Below, one piece after another: positions 23,201 to 34,243 of a stretch of DNA of 64,000 nt. The stretch's first letter is position 1. Every line of letters starts with the position of its first letter. This DNA comes from Leptodontidium sp. MPI-SDFR-AT-0119 (Eukaryota; Ascomycota; Leotiomycetes; Helotiales; Leptodontidiaceae): NCBI GenBank assembly GCA_020726505.1, contig JAHLEZ010000008.1:992001-1056000 (forward strand). Reading direction: 5' to 3'. A model generated the notes under the pieces. The model worked only from the letters and a program-made list of their open reading frames with translations. It had not been told where the DNA came from and searched no databases. The translations under genes and the position numbers were made by a program.

Positions 23201-23702
23201 TAGCAAGTGAACAGCGAGGAGCCTCTGTCGGGAGAAGCGTAATGCTCAATAGTACAATACTCGGGCCCCTGGGTGTGGCATGGCGTTAGTTCTTCGCCAC
23301 GGTAAAGCCTATGATGCGACGGTCTGTTAACGCTGGCGAAGCAGCATGTCATGCCCAGCACGTAATAATAATAACAATAATCATGACGGCCAAGCTATAT
23401 CTTTGCGTGATCTGCATTCTACTCGTAGTATCGGGTTTCTGGGTTTTGTCCTTCCTACCTACTTTGTACGTGACCGCAAGGAGCGCATGTACTCCTACCT
23501 TAAGGAACGGTATCAAGAGAGAAGACTTGCCACCGCCCCTGCCCTCCCCCTGTCTCTCCACCGCGCGAGATATGACGATGCAAATAAAAACACCCTCGCA
23601 ACCGCTATCAGGAGGCTAGGGCCGAGAGAGCAGCTGTGCTGGATCTATCGTATTTTCTTCGATATCCAGCGCCAAGTGCACCATTCCCGGAACGGCCTCT
23701 GC

Positions 23703-25047
23703 CTAGCCAATTATCCATGCGAGACATTCGTTTCCTCGTTCCAGACTCCCAATGGCCGCCTGTTGATTCGGCTTCCCCGACCCGCAGAAATTCAACAGCA
23801 ATGCCCGCAGGCTGTAGGCCATGTCCTGCGCTAGGATCCTGCAGTCCCAGTCCCCCGTCGCGAGACTCTGGACGGCTTGATTCAGAGGCCTGAGGGTCGC
23901 GGGCCTGGTCGGACGGCGGCGGTTTTTCTTCTTTCTCAGACCCAGTTCCTTGCGTATCTTTCGCCTTGTATCCGAGTTCTTGTGCATGTTTTCGTGGTGA
24001 ATACAGACGGAGAGCCCCAGGATGCGCGCCGCTTCAGCCATTCCTCGTGTCTTTGCGCTCCAGGTTGGCGGTTGGCCATAACATGCGTCTCAAGTTCGCT
24101 TCCAGAGCTCTGTGGCGAGGGTGTAGGCAAGGTCTTTTGCATGGCGGTTGTAGTATGCTGCGGCGGCATAGTTGCACAGGACGTCGATGGTGTAGTCGTG
24201 ATCGGGACCATAGGGCAGCTCAGTCTCCCGGAAGGCTTCCCGGTAACCCTTGAGGAATTCTTGGGTGTCCAGGGCGTTTGTGTCCCATTGGCGGCAGTAG
24301 TCGGCCCATATCCTTAAGACGTTGGGGTCGGTAGGCTTTCGTCGACTCGAGAAGGCTCTAGCGGCGCTTTGATAGCTCGTCCGGATGATATGCTTGGTCT
24401 CGGCATGGCACACTTGACTTTCCTTGATTTCCTGTTGTCTCACTTCTTTCCGGATCTTCGAGCATGTCTCTCCTTCTCAAGGTAATCCTGCGGCTCCTCG
24501 CTCCAAATGCCCTCATCCTCGTTCCCTCTCGGGATGCCATTGTCCTGGTTATCTTGCTACCCTGTATCCTCTTTCCGCCCGCTTTGGTGCCCAGTCTCTC
24601 TGTCGTCGTCTCCGATCCGATTGTGCTTCTCGCTGGCTTGGTTCTCATCCCAACGATCGTCAATGAAATAGTGCTCGAGATGTTTGATAACATCAGCAAA
24701 TCCCATGCCGTGCTTTGGTTATCAAGGTCGAGAGAAAGATGGAGCGAGTGAAGAAATCTCGCCACGAAGGCGCCTCTGGCGTATCCGAGTTGGCGAGAGA
24801 GGTTCAGCAACATGCGGCAAATGCTCCAGACGTGACCCAAGGCGAAAGGGCTGAAGTGCTGGGTGGCGTCATCGAGGCGACTGAATACCCTTTCTTCTAG
24901 GGTTATTTCGATTACCGTCCTGATCTGTCGAATCTCCGTCTTGTGCTTTACTCTCTTCGAAAGCGGGCGTTCCTGGCTGGCATCGGGTCGCACGAAATAC
25001 TTGCCTTTGCGCATGACAGCCAACATACCCTGGCAGGAGTTCAGCAA
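23703..25047 (-). pseudogene. Degraded Clr5/TPR-type fungal gene
   Basis: Several minus frames together carry segments like the C-terminal half of large fungal Clr5-domain proteins. At 25047-24740: 'FSPFALGHVWSICRMLLNL'. At about 24735-24640 in another frame: 'ADVIKHLEHYFIDDRWDEN'. At 24443-24090: 'LPYGPDHDYTIDVLCNYAA' and 'AKDLAYTLATELWKRT', a TPR-like repeat. At 24041-23703: 'MAEAARILGLSVCIHHE' and 'LNQAVQSLATGDWDCRILA'. No single frame or plausible intron chain links them, and stops interrupt each, so it is a pseudogene. The N-terminal Clr5 DNA-binding-like domain is not seen. The family assignment rests on pattern memory and is moderate. Confidence 0.5.
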
Positions 25048-25785
25048 ACACGGCCAGTTCGATTCAACCTAAGCTAGCTGGATTCCCAAGTCCGTTGCCG
25101 GACAGGGAATCGAAGAAGCCATTGATATATTTGTCGGTGGAACGAAGGAGCAGAATATGATTCTTGTATCTCCGCGGCTCAAGCGGCTGAGGGATGCAGA
25201 CCCAAGGTCGCTCAGCTAGGAATTTAGGACAAGGGCTGTGGGATGGTCTCTTTGATCCGTGGCGATGGGACCCTCCGCTTGTCTTGTTCATGTTCATCTG
25301 GGACTTAGTTGAGATGGGTTGGTTCTTCCTAAGTGCTACCTAAAGCCGTACCAGCCAGTTGCGATATGTATGCGGCCTAACACCACATCTGTTAGCCACT
25401 CTAGGGAGCTTACGGTGCTCCGAGCACAATCTCTCAGGGCTCTTACTTTGCTTAAAACCCAAATATTATTTCCAGAAGCGAGATTGCTTGCGCCTGGGAA
25501 AGGTTATACCCACTGGAGCTGTATAGAAGCTCGAAAATTGGGCCAATCTTCACCCAATTGGCGTCTTCGAGTGTTCTGTGGTAAAAGGGATCCATGGGAG
25601 CGGGACGGACCAGACCAGAGGACTCGGTAATGGTCGCGGTCGCGGTCGCGGTCGAGGGGCTGGGCTGGGCTGGGGCTGGCATGGGGCTTTGTTTTATATT
25701 CCGTGTCTCTGCTGTTTGCTATTCCTGCTGTCAGGAAAAGACAGGGCTGGCGGCTTTCACAGGTGGCTGTCGTTGGACCGACCAA
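25048..25785. other. Gene-free stretch with a GGTCGC microsatellite
   Basis: Contains a hexanucleotide repeat (GGTCGC, about four units, near 25631-25656). It lies downstream of the 2EXR gene that ends at 25786; a C-terminal exon there could not be supported. Confidence 0.4.
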
Positions 25786-26534
25786 TCACTGGAGATCAAA
25801 GATGTCTTCGATCGATCGGCCCAGTCCGACCTGAACGATATATAGTTTTCGAAGACCTTTAAATAATATTGCAGAGTCGGGGTATTCTAGATCGGATGCC
25901 CAGTGAGGGATCTTAATGACAAGAGTATCAACTTTGTGAATCGTGTTAGGGAAGAATTTGTCGAACCGTTGTAGGTCATTTTCAACCATCATGTTTTGCT
26001 CAAAGTATAGAAAATCTCGTCTCGGACTCATGCAAAAAAGCCATCCCCGATAAAATACCCTTTCATCCAGGGCTTCCCATCGAGAGCCGAAAGGAGTGGC
26101 TCCCCCAAGAAGTTCGAGAATGTCTTCCTCCGGAATGACGCAAGGAAGGAAGAGAGGGTAATGCCTGAGCGTTCCCGGCGGCTCTCGCTATTGACAAATA
26201 ACGTATCGGGAAATGGTCTCCGGCTGCGGCCCTGGTCCCCAATGTATAGTTCATTTAGAGTGGCCTCCATGTCTATCAATCGTCCCTCTGGTAATGATAA
26301 CTTCCAAATCATCAATCTCAACTCCATTGGCAGACTCGAGAAGAGCTTGAAGGTCTCAGAGCTTCGTTTCTGAACCCGCAAATCTTGGTTGAGATCGGGG
26401 AGCTCAAAAGTGAAGTGACCTAAGGTATTGTCGAAGGCGGCTCTTGAGCTTAGGAGATAGCTAGGCTTCATCAATCTTGCACGTCTCACTGAGCTACCGA
26501 TGTGAGAAGCGGTGTTGAGGAGATGGGAGAGCAT
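25786..26534 (-). pseudogene. 2EXR-domain gene with a single-base frameshift
   Basis: Start taken at ATG 26534 (MLSHLLNTASHIGSS); an earlier in-frame ATG exists at 26672. Order: 'FELPDLNQDL' box (residues ~44-53), 'FKLFSSLPMELRLMIW' (ELR 71-73), 'LPEGRLIDME', motif 2 'FVNSESRRE' (ESR 117-119). Directly after this, near 26171-26175, the family continuation 'LRHYPLFLPCVIPEEDILEL' is in a different frame; one missing base in the GGGAACGC stretch would account for it. The rest reads 'WLFCMSPRRDFLYFEQN' and 'FKGLRKLYIVQV' to a stop at 25786. The break may be real or a sequencing/assembly error, because everything else is intact. Confidence 0.75.
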
Positions 26535-27405
26535 GGTGAGGGTACTGAGTCTCGAGACTTGTAACAGAGAGATTAAGATGGAGATTTTCGTTGATATCGC
26601 GCTGTTTTGGAGTCTTGACTCCACGGTTTGCGGGATGATGTCTTGGACAACAGAAGCGCGTGATGTCAACAACGAATAACAAAATGTTCTTGATGAGTTT
26701 TGTTCTTATAAATATCCGTGGCTTTAGTTGTTTCTAACTTGTTTCCAGGATGTTTCAGATGTGTGTGGGAAGTTGATTGAGTCAAAGAGGGATTCTTGTG
26801 GCTTTGATACCTCTTTGAGTAGGGAAAGTCATCACGTGCTTGACTGCTGGATTTAGGTTGTTCTGTATCCTCACTGCTACCTAGGTACCTAATTAGTAGC
26901 GTATGTCAGGGAAATACGGCCGGAATTTGGCCTTTGATTATTAAATGGAACCAGCTTTGTAATTAGGGAGCGATTGTTGACGCAACTCTTGTACACGCGT
27001 TTCGTAAATGTGCCAAGAGATAGGGACGAACCATTAAATGGAAAGATTCAATGCAAGATTGCTCTGAAGTTTACCCAGAAGACAGGAGAAATTATTGATA
27101 ACCTTATTAACTTCGTAAGGAGGCTTGAGCAATTTGAGGAATCAAACATTAATACACAGCCACTGGTTCCAATTCTTGTTTTGGACAGTATTTCTCCAGT
27201 AAGTGGGCACTTCAGACCTGCCAGCTAAGGATTTGAAAACAACGTAAAATTTTCAGAAAGCAACTACATTATATCCGTGAACCGTTCTACCCCGTCAAAG
27301 ATCGAGTGAGTCCATAAAAGCAGTTGTGTATCCCCTTTCATTGCAGCAATATCGCGCTGCCCATCCGGACCATTCCTCGACTTTTCCTTGGCCTTTCAAC
27401 GCCGC
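26535..27405. other. Intergenic, no gene seen
   Basis: Presumed promoter of the 2EXR gene at its left end, then AT-rich DNA. The short plus ORF at 26974-27228 has no ATG start and no recognisable content. Confidence 0.4.
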
Positions 27406-28223
27406 TCAAACGTTCAACGACATAAAACCTCCACCATTGCGCTTCTTCTCCTGCTGTTCCCGCTTCTCAGGAGTCATGCAGCCTTTCTTATGTTTAGCCC
27501 AGTCCTGAGCCTGGCATTCCTTGCAGCAGTAAACAACTTCCTATTTGACGGATCAGCCGGCGATTCAATGTTTCCACAGCCTGCCGTGCTATACGAAGAC
27601 CGAGGGAGGCATTATACTAACCTGGCACTTTCCACACTTCTTCAGAGCCTGTCCCTCGCCCAGATCAGCCTTCTCCTTAGCACACTTCTTGTTCTCGCAG
27701 CGGACGGCGTTGAAGTTGTAGGGAGTACCATCGTTCTTGTAGTGGGCCAGGGCAATCTCGAATTGTTCCTTCATTGGGGCTCGGAATCCGGAGTCAGAGA
27801 GAACCCAAGAGTACTTAGGAGAGACGTGGATCTTTGGATAGGCTTCTCGGAGGAGGTCCATGTGGACAGGCTCGATTGTGGCACCGACGCGCATAGCCAA
27901 GACAGCTGCAGTAGATTACTAGTCAGCTTCTATCCAAGCAACCCCCGGGTCTGCGACTTACCGAGGAGCACCAGTCGGAGTTCCTTGGGGCTCAAGCTGC
28001 CACTGGCGAAGGGATCGTTGGTGGAGTACTTGTTGAAGAGACGGCTCAAAACTCCATTATTAAGGTGTTCTCTGGTAGCTTCAAGACCCTTGCCAGAGAA
28101 GTCGTCGCTCTCTGCTTCATCGATCTCGTAGTGGTAGAGTTCAATGCCAGCATCTTCAGATATCATGCTGGCCTCATCGAGGTCATTGTCACCTTCGAAG
28201 AAACGCTCGCCCCAGCGACCCAT
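27406..28223 (-). CDS. MYND-type zinc finger protein
   Basis: Exons 28223..27962, 27905..27622 and 27540..27406; introns of 56 nt (GTAAGT...CTGCAG) and 81 nt (GTTAGT...CAAATAG); 226 residues. The N-terminal half is acidic and has no known domain. The C-terminal MYND finger spans the last intron: 'CENKKCAKEK', 'KKCGKCQ', then 'VVYCCKECQAQDWAKHKKGC' with ligands CxxC, CxxC, Cx3C, HxxxC in the expected order. The tail is Lys/Glu-rich and ends 'GGGFMSLNV'. MYND fingers are protein-interaction modules; no SET domain is present, so it is not a SMYD methyltransferase. Well-formed splice sites and an intact frame make it a healthy gene inside the decaying 2EXR region. Confidence 0.85.
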
Positions 28224-29076
28224 GGCTGTATTGATTGATGGTGGTTGAGGGTGGGAGAGGAGAATGAGAGAAGAGGCTTTTGATATCGTTGCTGGTGGTT
28301 GTTGTGATACAAGAAAGCTGTGCTGCTGAGTGTGAGCTTGTGCAGTTATATTGGGGAGACGGTGGTTGATGCCGAGAAGGGTACCTACCTGAGCGTTTCG
28401 TCGGCCTCGCTTAAAACGGCGCTAATCAAAGCAAACAAGACAAGGAAGGAACGGAATGTCATGTTTGTAAGAAAGTTGCACACGAGCTCAGAGAAATGCG
28501 TTAAGACCTGGGCATAAACAGAAGGCCAAGTTACGATGGTAGAACTCATAAAAATTTGGTTTGATTTGACCTTTATCTTATTCACATCTCAAACAAATTA
28601 TTCCTAAATAACATTCTTTGTAAAAGCACCCCCTAGAATCACCACATACTTGCATTTTATCCACTAAATTATTTTTCTTCTTGTTTTTCTTAAAAACAAA
28701 AAAATATATATTTTGCCCTTCGCTTTTCCTTTTTTCCCTTTCTATTTTCTCCTCTCAAATCAGTCTTATTATCTTTTGACTATCAAAATGGCCTGCTCGT
28801 AGCAAATACTCTCCGATGGTGACTGACGTGGCTGCTTTCGCTGAGTTGGAAATCGCTGTGGAGACAAAGGAAGATTGATTATCTATGTACTGAACCAAAA
28901 TGTATCAGATTCTCTCTCCGGATGCACTAGGAGGTCTTGGAAATCCGAATCTCTCTAAGTTTATCACCAAACTCCTCCCTTGGTTCCGGTAGTTTGTCGA
29001 TAGTGAGAGAGGCCTGGCTGACTTATCGAAATGCAACATTGCTGAGATCTCAACAACATGTTTGATGCTAATTGGA
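28224..29076. other. Intergenic, no gene seen
   Basis: Upstream region of the MYND gene, then AT-rich DNA with a run of A/T (28690-28750). No coding signal. Confidence 0.4.
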
Positions 29077-31230
29077 TTACCAGAGAGAATCAATGTACTT
29101 GAAATGGATCAGCTTTCCTACTCCATCCACGATCGATCCAAATTCGTCCCAGTTTTCCATTTTCTCCAAAGAACGCTTGCCACAGCAGCCCGCTGATTGA
29201 GCGTTCAAACGTTCTGGAAGATCCTGGCAACCTGGATTCCGATAGAATCCTAGCTCTGGAAGGTAGATCTCATTCGTGTGCTTTCGGGCGAGAATCCAAG
29301 TGCCAGCAGTGCATTTCTTAACTCCTTCATGAAATTCGGATTTGTACTGCATCCAAGTATGGTAAGCCGAGATCCGATTATGAACGCACTGGGTCTCTTC
29401 CTTTGTGAATATCAAGGCCTGTGGGATTTTGAATGCCTTGTTCTTCCGCTCGGCATGTTGTTTGATGGCACCAAGGTACTCCTTGAATATCGTTTGTATG
29501 TCGACCCTGTACTTATCATGACGGATCGTGTTGATAATGGCATATAGGAAGTCGAGGTTTGGAAAACTTTCCAAGCACCAGTCTATCCGTCGATCATCAG
29601 CTTTCAGACAATCCATTTTCGGACAACCCTCTTCAAGCCAACGACAATCAATAGTGAGCATTTTGATCTTCTCCAAGGTTCGTGGGCAGTTCTCATTCAT
29701 GGCATAGAGGAGCTCGCAAGCAGCTCTCGAGCCACTCTTCAGGAGAAACTGGGAAGGCAACCAAAGCAAGTCTCTCGATGCGTCAAAAGCAATTGGCTGT
29801 GGATCTTGGCAAAGCTGTCTTGCGACAGTCAAACTGTGTACAACTTGCTTCCATGGGATCTGGGCCGGTCGACGTCTCTTGTTTGGCCATACAGCGTCCT
29901 GGAACAAAACAACCAGATATCTGAGTACTTCTTCTCGGCTTTCCTTGTTTACCGTCAAGAGGTTTGTCAATGGCACTCGCCGCTTAAGGAGATTCCGGGT
30001 CCTTGGTAATGATCTTCGGTTCTTTTGGAATTGGATGCCTATCTTGACTCTCCGACCCTCAGGCATGGCAAACCTCCATATCTTGACCCGCAGCTCCTTT
30101 GGAAGCTGAGAAAAACGATGGAATGATTCGGACTTTCTCGGGAATTTTTCGTCTGCTGGATCATCGCCACCTGGATCTGAGGCCGTGGACCTTCCGAAGC
30201 CTACTGAAGTTCCAGTGTCGCCCCAATTGCCATCTTTCTGCGTTCTATCCGACCCCTCGTTATCTAGAATTAAAGGCCTATCACTCGCAAACTTTAAGCC
30301 ATTACAATTCACAGATGTTTCGCTTTCTTCGTCGGCCATAGCGTTTCTAGCTTGAACTCCGTGCCGGGCTCCGCCTTCTTCGTCGCCAAAATTGGCAGTC
30401 GCTTCTGGGTTTTCAGCATCATTTAGAGCTGGCGGGGACTCCACATCTCCATTTACAGCAAATGTCTCGCCCAATAGTTGATGCTCGATTGTGTTTCTTG
30501 TAGTTTTGTGGTTCTGAGAATAACATTTGTTGCTTTCTGCACCTTGACTTGACGCCGAAAGGAGGACCAAGAAGTCCTGGTGAACATTGCTTGCTAATAC
30601 AGCACGCAGCTGGGGGAAACCTGGGTAGGATGCTTCCACTAGAGACATTGAGGCCTGGGGGACATAGTGTCCAATATGATTCGAGCTAGAGTATGTCGTG
30701 TATACAGATATTGAATCTGGCAAGAATGTATCTGTGCTATCTCCTCCATACTCAGCCTCTGTGTGTGGCTTGCTAAAGTCGTGACCTTCTCGGGATGAGA
30801 GATCATGTCCAGAGCTCTCTTCCTGGAAACAGCCCGGTGGTTCAAGACGATCTACATATTTGTCAAGCTTTCGTTTCCTGAGAGCCTTTGGATAGTCTTG
30901 TCCGTCCTCAAGAGGTCTTTTGAGCCATTCAGATTTTTTGGGCGTCTTGTGAACCTCTGTAAGTTGCCTGTTTTGATGGCCCGTAGAGGTGTACATGCCA
31001 AATGGGTGAAGATCGAATCTGGAATTTCTGCCGCTATTCTGGTTTTCGTATGATTCTTCTGATTGCTCTTCGGAGTGGTCGCGGTATAGCCCATTTTTGG
31101 TGCTGCTACGGAAATCTGTCTGTCGAAAATTCCTGTTTTTGTGAGGCTCGGTTGGGGTTGTGGGAGGCTGATGAGCTCCCGACTGTGACAACTTTTCCAA
31201 TTGTAAGGGAGCTTCATTAGAAGGATGCAT
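29077..31230 (-). CDS. Long 2EXR-domain protein with disordered N-terminus
   Basis: Single-exon frame of 717 residues from ATG 31230 to stop at 29077. The first ~365 residues are polar and low-complexity (Ser/Glu/Asn/His-rich), probably disordered. The 2EXR domain follows: motif 1 'FSQLPKELRVKIWRFAMPEG', motif 2 'VNKESREEVLRYL'. Then come 'FDASRDLLWLP' and a C-terminal extension with several cysteines (KKCTAG, PGCQDL, GCCGKR). It is about twice the length of its neighbours and the only one with a long N-terminal region. The start codon lies in a short tandem repeat (31222-31325), so an alternative start cannot be excluded. Intact; function unknown. Confidence 0.75.
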   Translation of the reverse strand: MHPSNEAPLQLEKLSQSGAHQPPTTPTEPHKNRNFRQTDFRSSTKNGLYRDHSEEQSEESYENQNSGRNSRFDLHPFGMYTSTGHQNRQLTEVHKTPKKSEWLKRPLEDGQDYPKALRKRKLDKYVDRLEPPGCFQEESSGHDLSSREGHDFSKPHTEAEYGGDSTDTFLPDSISVYTTYSSSNHIGHYVPQASMSLVEASYPGFPQLRAVLASNVHQDFLVLLSASSQGAESNKCYSQNHKTTRNTIEHQLLGETFAVNGDVESPPALNDAENPEATANFGDEEGGARHGVQARNAMADEESETSVNCNGLKFASDRPLILDNEGSDRTQKDGNWGDTGTSVGFGRSTASDPGGDDPADEKFPRKSESFHRFSQLPKELRVKIWRFAMPEGRRVKIGIQFQKNRRSLPRTRNLLKRRVPLTNLLTVNKESREEVLRYLVVLFQDAVWPNKRRRPAQIPWKQVVHSLTVARQLCQDPQPIAFDASRDLLWLPSQFLLKSGSRAACELLYAMNENCPRTLEKIKMLTIDCRWLEEGCPKMDCLKADDRRIDWCLESFPNLDFLYAIINTIRHDKYRVDIQTIFKEYLGAIKQHAERKNKAFKIPQALIFTKEETQCVHNRISAYHTWMQYKSEFHEGVKKCTAGTWILARKHTNEIYLPELGFYRNPGCQDLPERLNAQSAGCCGKRSLEKMENWDEFGSIVDGVGKLIHFKYIDSLW

Positions 31231-31325
31231 CGCGTGACTTTAAGTATGATTGGTGTCGTGAAACTTGTGATTTGAGGATGCATCGAGTAACTTTGAATAT
31301 GATTGGTGGTGTGAAGATTTTGATG
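31222..31325. repeat. Two-copy ~52-bp tandem repeat over the start codon of the long 2EXR gene
   Basis: 'GGATGCATCGCGTGACTTTA' at 31223 and 'GGATGCATCGAGTAACTTTG' at 31275 begin two similar units; both continue 'AGTATGATTGGTG' / 'AATATGATTGGTG'. The minus-strand ATG of the gene is in the first unit; the second unit carries a similar ATG in another frame. Confidence 0.8.
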
Positions 31326-33221
31326 TAGTTTGAATGCTTCTAATGATTCAAAATTTGTGCGAATCAAAGTAGAGAGATAAATTTCTTGAAAATGCCTTCC
31401 CTTTTATGAGATACCAGTGTGGTGCGACTATCTATTTAGCATGCCCGATTACTTACTAATGCCAGGATATAGAGAGTAAGCGAGTTCGTACCTGAATCAT
31501 CATTGGCATTTATCATATCGTATCGGTATCAGAAAAGGGACTCATCGGCACCGATGACGTTCTATACTAGTGTGCGGTCAGCGCAAAATCTTTCGTCTAA
31601 AACGGGAGCAATGTCAGAAGACCACGGTAGACCATGCTTTTAGTCTGCGACTACACACTAAAAAGGGTTTTAGAGTCCAGCCCTAAAAAATTTTATCAGC
31701 AACGAACTTCTCTCTTTCTCTAATAAAAGCTTGTATATCAGAGCCATTTCCAATACATTGTTCAGGTAGGGGGCCTGAGAGGCGGGAAATTAGTTACCTT
31801 CTAATAGAATAAATACGCATCGCGTCGCTGCTCATTTTAACTTCCATCATATCATGATAGCCATCTATCAAAGGTTGTCAGCATTTGTCGTCTCTTTGAG
31901 CATGTTGGCGAACTTTTAAATACCAATTGCAAATTATCTGCTCCAACGGCCATCTTGATCAGTTGCCCAGCTCCGCGAACCCTTCGCTTGCAATTCTTTC
32001 AGCAATTTGTGAGCTGACACATTATCCACGTGCGCTTGCCTCAGCAACAATTGCCAGAGAGTGACAGATATCAGTCTCGGCCGTAATAAGTGAGGATGGA
32101 ATGAAGGAATGCTCGGCGAACTGCCTTTGCGACTCGGACTTACCACTCCCCAATTCTCCGTCATCTCAGCCACACCGCGAAACTGACGGCTAGATCGCTC
32201 GTAGATTAAAGGGGCCTCGGTATACACAGAGAGAGCTCTGTGTATACCTAATATGGATCTGACGTGAGTTTGTCCAATATCGTTGTGAATGGTCTCTAGA
32301 CCATGGCTCATTGAACGCCTAGTCCAGGATAGTGTCGATAACTTGCTCCAGTATTCCGGGCCGCCCGTAAGCCCAGGACAGATATGATACTGTCGGAGAG
32401 TTTGTGAACAGGTGTCATGATTGACTCGAAGTCCTTCCTGCTGTAATGAGCTTCGAAGTTGAAGATGGAATGATGACAAACAAATTATGCTTTTAGAAGT
32501 CATCGCTGACCAAATGGCAATGGTCTTTCTGATCTCTGCCTTCTTTGTATTCACGATGAAAAGTCCAGAACCAAGGAGTGCTTCGTGATTTGCTCTGTAT
32601 ATGAAATCTTGCAGTCATAGTGGGGGGTGTATTGATAGTCATCTGTTGGAATATCAACTGGGCTGCATGCCCAGTATTTCCGTACAAGGTATGACGTAGC
32701 CCAAGATCATAAATATTCCATATGCCAAGGGCCAGCTCGCGATGCTAATACAAGAAACCTAAAATCCGATAGTGGTACCGGGAAATAAGAACCTAGCACT
32801 AAGATAAACTGAAATTCGTCACTTTGGATCGTCTAGTTACTTGAAGGCTTTTAGGTTACTCGTCTCGCTTCCACGACTCCTAGGAGTAGGACACGAGTCA
32901 CGTGTAAATGCATCGTTACAAGAGGACTTGTAATTACCGCTGTTCAAAGGTAGTTCACACTATAAAGAGACTTTCGATAGATTGTGACAGAGTAGATGTT
33001 GCTTTTGTGCTATTCAAATCCATATCTACGCCCGTCTCCTAAAAACGAATTTGTGCCTTGACCTCAAATCTTTTATTTTCAAACCTCAGCGAATTATTCC
33101 GTCAGAAAACATGCAGCAACCTTCTTCTTTTCCAAAGTCTAATGGCTCTTGAAGAGGTTATCGTTGATTAATGGCCCGATACTGGACAAAAGGAACCCGA
33201 TAATTGCAAAATAGCACCACA
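31326..33221. other. Gene-free stretch; one hairpin and a weak MITE-like relic
   Basis: A 206-codon minus ORF (31934-32554) has no recognisable content. Imperfect inverted ends 'TAGTGTGCGGTCAGCG' (31568) and 'GTCTGCGACTACACACTA' (about 31643-31661) may be a ~100-bp MITE relic; a similar 'CTAGTGTGCGG' lies at about 36651. Confidence 0.35.
32219..32248. repeat. Perfect 13-bp inverted repeat (hairpin)
   Basis: GGTATACACAGAG and its exact reverse complement are separated by 4 bases (AGAG). Perfect arms, short loop; no adjacent gene end explains it. Confidence 0.8.
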
Positions 33222-33780
33222 TCACTCCCTCACCAAAGTCATATCTTCAGTTTGTCCAGGAGGCTCATGAGACCGAATCAGAAGCTCGAGGTTTCTAACA
33301 TTGAGGAAGCGATAAATGGAAATCCTAACCAAATCAAAGTAATTCAGATCGCACAATAGCTCTGTGTCCGGAGCTCTTGAGCAATCTCTGGCCACATGAA
33401 CTTGTCAAAGATGACTGCCTTCAGACTTCTGAAACGACGGGCAAGCCTCTGCTAGACTTTTGCAGATGCTAGCCCATGGGTTCTGAACTGAGATCTTGGA
33501 ACCAAAATAGAGAGTATCGATGGCTGGATCGAAAAATACCATGCTCTTAGTTACCACCAGAGGGGGGGAAAACTGGGCGTCGAGTTCGAGGATGCCGAAA
33601 GGCTTCCGCTCGGTTCTCCGTAACGAATTGGAAGACGACTAATATTCGGGGAGGATGAGAGCATTCTAGAATAAGGAACCATGAGAATTGACAACCTGTG
33701 GAGGCGGCAAGCAGAAGTCCCCTATTTCGGTGTGGACTTTTGGAAAAAGTTAGAACGATGTGCAGTTTTGGATACGACAT
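33222..33780 (-). pseudogene. 2EXR relic with several frameshifts
   Basis: Family-like pieces are spread over three minus frames: 'TENRAEAFRH' (motif 2 with ENR), then 'LVVTKSMVFFDPAIDTLYFG' in a second frame, 'FRSLKAVIFDKFMWPEIAQE' in a third, and 'FLNVRNLELLIRSHE' to a stop at 33222. Motif 1 is not visible. The order and spacing are those of the family, so it is a decayed member rather than chance. Confidence 0.6.
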
Positions 33781-34243
33781 GATCTAGATATTGAACCTAC
33801 CCTAAATAATCAAAGGAGTCACTAGATTTATAGTGCAGTCTAATTCGGGGGACTTGAGTATAGCAAGGTTTGTCAGCTGCGTCCATCCTGCAAGAGAGGA
33901 GGCAAAACAATGGCTATATTGACCGCTTTTTGATGGATGTGTAGATGCGCAAAGGCATCATGGAACAACAGGCATTGTGAAGAAATGCTTTTGCGGTAAA
34001 TTTTGCTTCTATCATGACAAAGTATTATGGAATTAAGATGCTTCCACAAGGGTATCTTTGTCATGACTTCAGGCTCCTAGTTCACGCTAGCCGAATTAAG
34101 CGGGAAGTCAACAACGAGAAATCCGATCCGATCCCAACAACGCGACGTCGCGACCTGCGCAAACAACCACAACCGCAACTAAGACAACCCTGCTCCTCCA
34201 TAGAGCCTCGCAAGGTTTCATTAACTTCCTCGCACATGGAAAA

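Noticed and set aside
23346..23834. 162-codon plus-strand ORF with an Asn run
   Set aside because: The Asn run comes from an AATAAT microsatellite, and its second half is the opposite strand of the Clr5/TPR-type relic.
26974..27228. 84-codon plus-strand ORF
   Set aside because: Begins at TTG, no ATG, no family resemblance.
31934..32554. 206-codon minus-strand ORF
   Set aside because: No recognisable motif, no typical start context, composition like non-coding DNA; contains the 32.2-kb hairpin.
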